Below are positions 63,781-64,000 of a stretch of DNA of 64,000 bases, piece after piece (the first letter of the stretch is position 1; each line of letters begins with the position of its first letter). Under the pieces are notes generated by a model. That model worked only from the letters and a program-made list of their open reading frames with translations, was not told where the DNA came from and did no database searches. A program made the position numbers and the translations under genes. Origin of the DNA: Bordetella parapertussis (GTDB lineage: Bacteria; Pseudomonadota; Gammaproteobacteria; Burkholderiales; Burkholderiaceae_C); contig CAMCTC010000009.1 of the NCBI GenBank assembly GCA_945878355.1, positions 24,063-88,062 on the forward strand. The letters run 5' to 3'.

Positions 63781-64000
63781 CTATCGACGACCTTGAGTCC
63801 TTCCCGGCGCGTCAAAACACATCGACGCTGTTGGTGGTTCTGATCGAACTGACGTGATATCTTTTACTTGTTTGCCAGTGTCGTCCTTGGTGACCTCGAC
63901 CTCGTAATGCTGCGCGGCGCGCGACCAGCGCTGCTTGGCACGGCCGATTCTCTCCATGATCTTGCCCAAGTCCTTGGTGCCGCGCGGCTTGCTCAACCCG
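63781..64000 (-). mobile_element. IS1634-like transposase, 3' fragment at window edge
   Basis: The minus-strand frame is open to the window edge. It reads LSKPRGTKDLGKIMERIGRA then KQRWSRAAQHYEVEVTKD, which resembles the IS1634 (IS4-superfamily) transposase stretch STKDxxKVxERIGRLKxKY..YxI. It then runs VKDITSVRSEPPTASMCFDA to a stop at 63781. The last 25 residues do not look like transposase, so the gene is probably broken there. The rest lies beyond the window, and no terminal inverted repeat can be identified with confidence. Confidence 0.55.

Overview
The window is a dense, GC-rich stretch of bacterial chromosome. Gene content and order point to a betaproteobacterium of the order Burkholderiales, most like the Comamonadaceae/Leptothrix-Rubrivivax group. 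The pointers are selO-msrB-yciB-bolA-ppiC, the smc-zipA-ligA(-def) block, the dapC-dapD-dapE-prmB block, frequent 4-bp ATGA/GTGA overlaps, and a Comamonadaceae-like palindromic repeat. This placement is inferred from gene order and protein character; no database was searched.

Region 1 (1-22 kb) is conserved housekeeping: SelO (partial), MsrB, YciB, BolA and a PpiC chaperone; a divergent YbbA-type ATPase and TesA pair; a FecR/DUF6600 envelope protein; peptide deformylase; LigA, ZipA and SMC; QueF; a SET-domain methyltransferase; the succinylase-branch lysine/diaminopimelate genes dapC, dapD and dapE; PrmB; and an ABC-F ATPase. A collapsed MFS transporter carrying a palindromic repeat lies between queF and the SET gene.

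Region 2 (22-44.5 kb) is accessory and metabolic. It holds an alpha/beta hydrolase, a class C beta-lactamase-fold hydrolase, two SDR proteins with the tail of a lost TctC/Bug receptor between them, and an N-acyl-D-amino-acid deacylase. A symmetric five-gene operon follows (DUF35, thiolase-like, cyclase, thiolase-like, DUF35), then a vapBC-type module, an acyl-CoA carboxylase carboxyltransferase and a complete TRAP transporter with a second facing solute receptor. A cupin-like gene, a protein with two cyclic-nucleotide-binding domains translationally overlapped with a class II glutamine amidotransferase, and an MFS permease end the region. It looks like uptake and CoA-dependent breakdown of an organic acid or side chain, with substrate unknown.

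Region 3 (44.5-50.8 kb) is rich in toxin-antitoxin genes. A HepT/MntA pair lies between two identical 70-bp copies of the 3' end of the neighbouring TIGR03032 gene. An orphan BrnA antitoxin, a mazEF pair and a lone PIN-domain gene are also here, together with a large TPR/GT41 glycosyltransferase.

Region 4 (50.8-64 kb) returns to core and central metabolism: a 2-oxoacid:acceptor oxidoreductase beta/alpha/flavo-iron-sulfur operon, ParC, a divergent acyl-CoA ligase and acyl-CoA dehydrogenase, YcaO, a 46-residue secreted or membrane peptide, a small zinc-ribbon protein and the end of an IS1634-like transposase at the right edge.

The most unusual items are the HepT/MntA cassette in its gene-end duplication, the double cNMP-binding/glutamine amidotransferase operon, the paired thiolase-DUF35 genes that lack the thiolase nucleophile, a 26-bp perfect inverted repeat between two facing TRAP receptor genes, and a dispersed palindromic repeat in two copies.
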